DNA of 64,000 bases, from positions 209,479 to 273,478 of the forward strand of contig VZTJ01003242.1 of the NCBI GenBank assembly GCA_013397795.1. The letters run 5' to 3'. Below, piece after piece: positions 63,017 through 64,000 of the stretch. This DNA comes from Orthonyx spaldingii. Taxonomy: Eukaryota > Chordata > Aves > Passeriformes > Orthonychidae. The position numbers and the translations under genes are program-made. The notes under the pieces were generated by a model, which searched no databases, had not been told where the DNA came from, and saw only the letters and a program-made list of their open reading frames with translations. Within the stretch, counting starts at the first letter, position 1, and each line of letters opens with the position of its first letter.

Positions 63017-64000
63017 CTCAAAATCACAAAATGACTTGAGTTGGAAGGGACCTTAAAGATCAGCTAGTTCCAACTTTCTGCAATGGACCTGGACACTTTT
63101 CACTAGAAAAGGTTGCTCAAAGCCCCATCCAACCTGGCCTTGAACACTTTGAGGGATGGAGCATCCACAACCCTGGAAAATCTGTTCCAGTGCCTCAGCA
63201 CCCGCACAGTAAAGATTTCCCTCTTAAGACCTAATCTAAACCCATCTTTCAGTTTGAATCCATTCCCCCTTGTCCTGTCACTACACGCTTTTGTAAATAG
63301 TCTCTCTCAATCTTTCTTGTAGGCTTCCTTCAGGTACTGAAATGTCACAATTAAGTCACTCTGAATGTTCTTTCCAGGTTGAACAAACTCAATTCTCTTA
63401 GCCTTGATTTATAGGAAAGGTGCTCCATTCTGCTACCATCTTCATGGCCCTCCTCTAGGCTCACTCTGACAAGTCAATGTTTTTCATGTGCTGGGAAGCC
63501 CAGAGCTGGATGCAGCACTCTAGATGGGGTCTCACCAGAGCAGAGGAGAGGAGCAGAATCCCCTCCTTCACCCTGCTGCCCATGTTGCTTTTGATGCAGC
63601 CCAGGATGTATTTAACTTTTTGGGCTACAAGTGCATATTGCCTGGTCACATCCAACGTCTCATCCACCAGCACCCCCAAGTCCTTCTCAGACAGGTTACT
63701 CTCAATCTGTTCATCCCCCAGCCTTTCCTGATACTGAATGTTGCCCTGACCCAGGTGCAAGATGTTACATTTGGTCTTATTAAACCTCATGAGATTCCCA
63801 TGGGCCTACTTCTCAAGCTTGTCCAGATCCCTCCGGATGGCTTTTCGCCCTTCAGATGCGTCAACCGGACAACTTAGCTTGGTGTCATCTCCAAATTTGT
63901 TGAGGGTGCACTCGATTGTGTACGTCATTAATGAATATATTAAATAATACTGATCCCAATACAGGCCCCAAGGGACACCACTTGTCACGGGTGTCCACTG
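63017..64000 (-). mobile_element. CR1 LINE, reverse transcriptase end to 3' terminus (- strand), cut by window edge
   Basis: Seen: on the plus strand the element begins with the 3' terminal octamers (CAAAATCACAAAATGAC), then TTGGAAGGGACCTTAAAGAT and CCAACCTGGCCTTGAACAC. Minus-strand frames carry the ORF2 C-terminal region: TSGVPWG and then IECTLNKFGDDTKLS (63,988-63,806), followed by MRFNKTKCNILHLGQ, EKDLGVLVDE and SALVRPHLECC (63,790-63,461). FGDD stands where the catalytic FADD motif C is expected. There are stops and a frame shift between the two frames. The element continues beyond 64,000, so its full length is unknown. It is better preserved than the other CR1 copies here, with both the 3' terminus and the reverse transcriptase present. 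Confidence 0.96.

Noticed and set aside
1..64000. Bacterial or viral-type gene cluster, CRISPR array, tRNA or rRNA genes
   Set aside because: No regularly spaced direct repeats, cloverleaf sequences, ribosomal sequence or dense long frames were seen. All composition and repeat evidence is vertebrate.

Overview
The window looks like bird nuclear DNA, possibly from a songbird, and it is almost entirely non-genic. Five signs point that way. It is AT-rich and CpG-poor throughout. It carries several fragments of the CR1 non-LTR retrotransposon, with CR1-type 3' ends (ATTCTATG/CACAAAAT octamers next to the GATCTTTAAGG-type terminal motif). It carries short solo LTRs of bird endogenous retroviruses with 5-bp or 6-bp target-site duplications. 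No mammalian SINEs or L1 were seen. The N-gaps sit at homopolymer runs, as is common in bird assemblies. The open reading frames are short and are mostly noise, or they run through repeats. No complete protein-coding gene, tRNA, rRNA, CRISPR array or bacterial-type operon is visible.

Layout. 1-4.6 kb is unique AT-rich DNA with one good-looking minus-strand candidate exon (510-613). A CR1 3' piece lies at 4.6-5.1 kb (+). 5.1-11.9 kb is unique DNA, including a homeodomain/octamer-rich stretch near 10.3-10.9 kb that could be a conserved enhancer. An old CR1 endonuclease fragment follows at 11.9-12.3 kb (-). A GC-rich LTR-like block with a CT-rich tail lies at 13-13.7 kb. A decayed minus-strand coding remnant, perhaps retroviral, lies at 14.5-15.3 kb. 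Two CR1 3' pieces flank a purine tract at 18.0-18.7 kb. A complete 654-bp solo LTR with 5-bp duplications lies at 24,476-25,129. The best exon candidate of the window is at 26,985-27,176 (-): 64 codons with a strong acceptor and a perfect donor. A plus-strand exon-like frame starts at 30,157. A diverged minus-strand LTR starts at 37,145. A 2-kb CR1 carrying endonuclease and part of the reverse transcriptase, with an internal deletion, lies at 39-41 kb (-). A perfect RFX X-box lies at 45,358. Two related 239-240-bp solo LTRs lie at 48,534 and 54,068, each with its own 6-bp duplication. A GC-richer unclassified block lies at 56.3-56.9 kb, a long poly-T with an N at 61.2 kb, and a CR1 running off the right edge from 63,017 (-).

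The simplest reading is a gene desert or one or more very large introns, shaped by CR1 and ERV insertions. If the minus-strand exon candidates are real, a large-intron gene or lncRNA crosses the window from right to left, but nothing here identifies it. I did not find a new multi-gene system. The most testable leads are the candidate exons, the X-box cluster and the possible conserved enhancer.
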